DNA of 64,000 nucleotides, taken from positions 1-64,000 of the forward strand of contig JBBJMP010000024.1 of the NCBI GenBank assembly GCA_037718865.1, written 5' to 3'. The DNA is from JADCRZ01 sp037718865. Lineage in GTDB: Bacteria > Bacteroidota > Bacteroidia > Chitinophagales > Chitinophagaceae. This document shows, in pieces, positions 63,591 through 64,000 of the stretch. Made by a program: the position numbers and the translations under genes. The notes beneath the pieces are model-generated. The model saw nothing but the letters and a program-made list of their open reading frames with translations, did no database searches and was not told the origin of the DNA. How positions within the stretch are numbered: position 1 is the stretch's first letter; every line of letters begins with the position of its first letter.

Positions 63591-64000
63591 CTTTTTAAGT
63601 TTTACCCTTGCTTCTTTATTTGTAAACTGCCAATTTATTTTACTGTTCTTATTATTCCTATTGGTTTGCCATGCTTTAACTTCGTCCTTAATTTTCTTCA
63701 TAGTGGATATATGCCTGTTGAGGCATTGCCCATTTAAGACGTGTAATTCTATTTCGGTCATATTTAACCAACTGCCATGTTTAGGGGTATATACAAATTC
63801 AAATCTATCCCAAAGCCTTTTTGCTTCTGCCGGCTCAAAGGTTTCATAAAATGCTGATGCACTGTGAGTCTTAAAATTATCCATTACCAATGTTATTCTT
63901 TTAGCTCCCGGGTATTCCTTATCTGCAATCCATTTAATGAATGCTGCCCAATCTTTTTTTGTCTTAAATTCTGTAACCTCCACAATTCGTTTTCCTTTCA
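63567..64000 (-). mobile_element. IS630-family transposase, partial at window edge
   Basis: The minus-strand frame is open to the window end and reads FKTKKDWAAFIKWIADKEYP, RITLVMDNFKTHSASAFYET and FEFVYTPKHGSWLNMTEIEL with HVLNGQCLNRHI. The MDNFKTH aspartate and the WLNMTEIEL glutamate are the D and E of the IS630/Tc1 DDE domain. At least 144 codons are present; the N-terminus lies outside. The stop overlaps the lost start of a lipoprotein gene, so the element probably inserted or was left there. Terminal repeats were not identified. Confidence 0.85.

Overview
The window reads as chromosomal DNA of a Bacteroidota member, most likely of the Chitinophagaceae type. It has three SusC/SusD-type outer-membrane pairs, a fourth TonB-dependent receptor followed by a DUF4249 lipoprotein, many secreted lipoproteins, AT-rich intergenic DNA and few clear Shine-Dalgarno sites. 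I saw no tRNA, rRNA, CRISPR array or replication origin. Taxonomy is inferred from gene style only.

Layout. 1-4 kb: a Rossmann-fold protein and a soluble five-PAS histidine kinase. 3.9-5.0 kb: remains of at least three genes (VOC, inositol monophosphatase, NAD(P)-binding). 5.0-8.2 kb: a frameshifted TonB receptor plus DUF4249 lipoprotein. 8.4-10.8 kb: SYLF protein, a small conserved protein and an AraC regulator. 10.8-15.7 kb: sugar-acid genes (MFS carrier, SDR, four-carbon acid sugar kinase, DenD-like dehydrogenase) with the broken start of an L-rhamnonate dehydratase gene. 15.9-20.4 kb: mixed small genes, several broken (GH140-like, HGSNAT-like, internally deleted pirin, transposase).

20.5-33.1 kb (minus strand): a polysaccharide-utilisation-like locus of SusC, SusD, a membrane-anchored cytochrome c/PQQ sugar dehydrogenase, a DUF1080 protein, a DUF1080-glycosidase fusion and a paralogous glycosidase. 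Its ECF sigma/FecR control pair survives only as fragments. 34.1-50.2 kb (minus): a long operon of a ROK regulator, SusC, SusD, alpha/beta hydrolase, HpaI-type aldolase, double NTF2-like protein, bicupin, HisD-like dehydrogenase, sodium symporter, SDR, second double NTF2-like protein and MetE-like enzyme. It reads as import across the outer membrane, ester cleavage, uptake, oxidation and aldol cleavage of an unknown small molecule. A perfect 26-bp palindrome before SusC is a likely ROK operator. This operon is the best candidate for an undescribed system.

50.3-64 kb: a chimeric FAD-oxidoreductase-like gene, a SusD remnant, a UvrD-type helicase, an NTF2-like lipoprotein, and a third SusC/SusD pair flanked by two differently damaged copies of one hydrolase gene. 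The right edge is an IS630-type transposase running out of the window.

The window is unusually rich in gene fragments, single-base frameshifts and in-frame fusions. Junctions next to transposase remnants suggest real rearrangement; isolated one-base deletions could also be sequencing errors.
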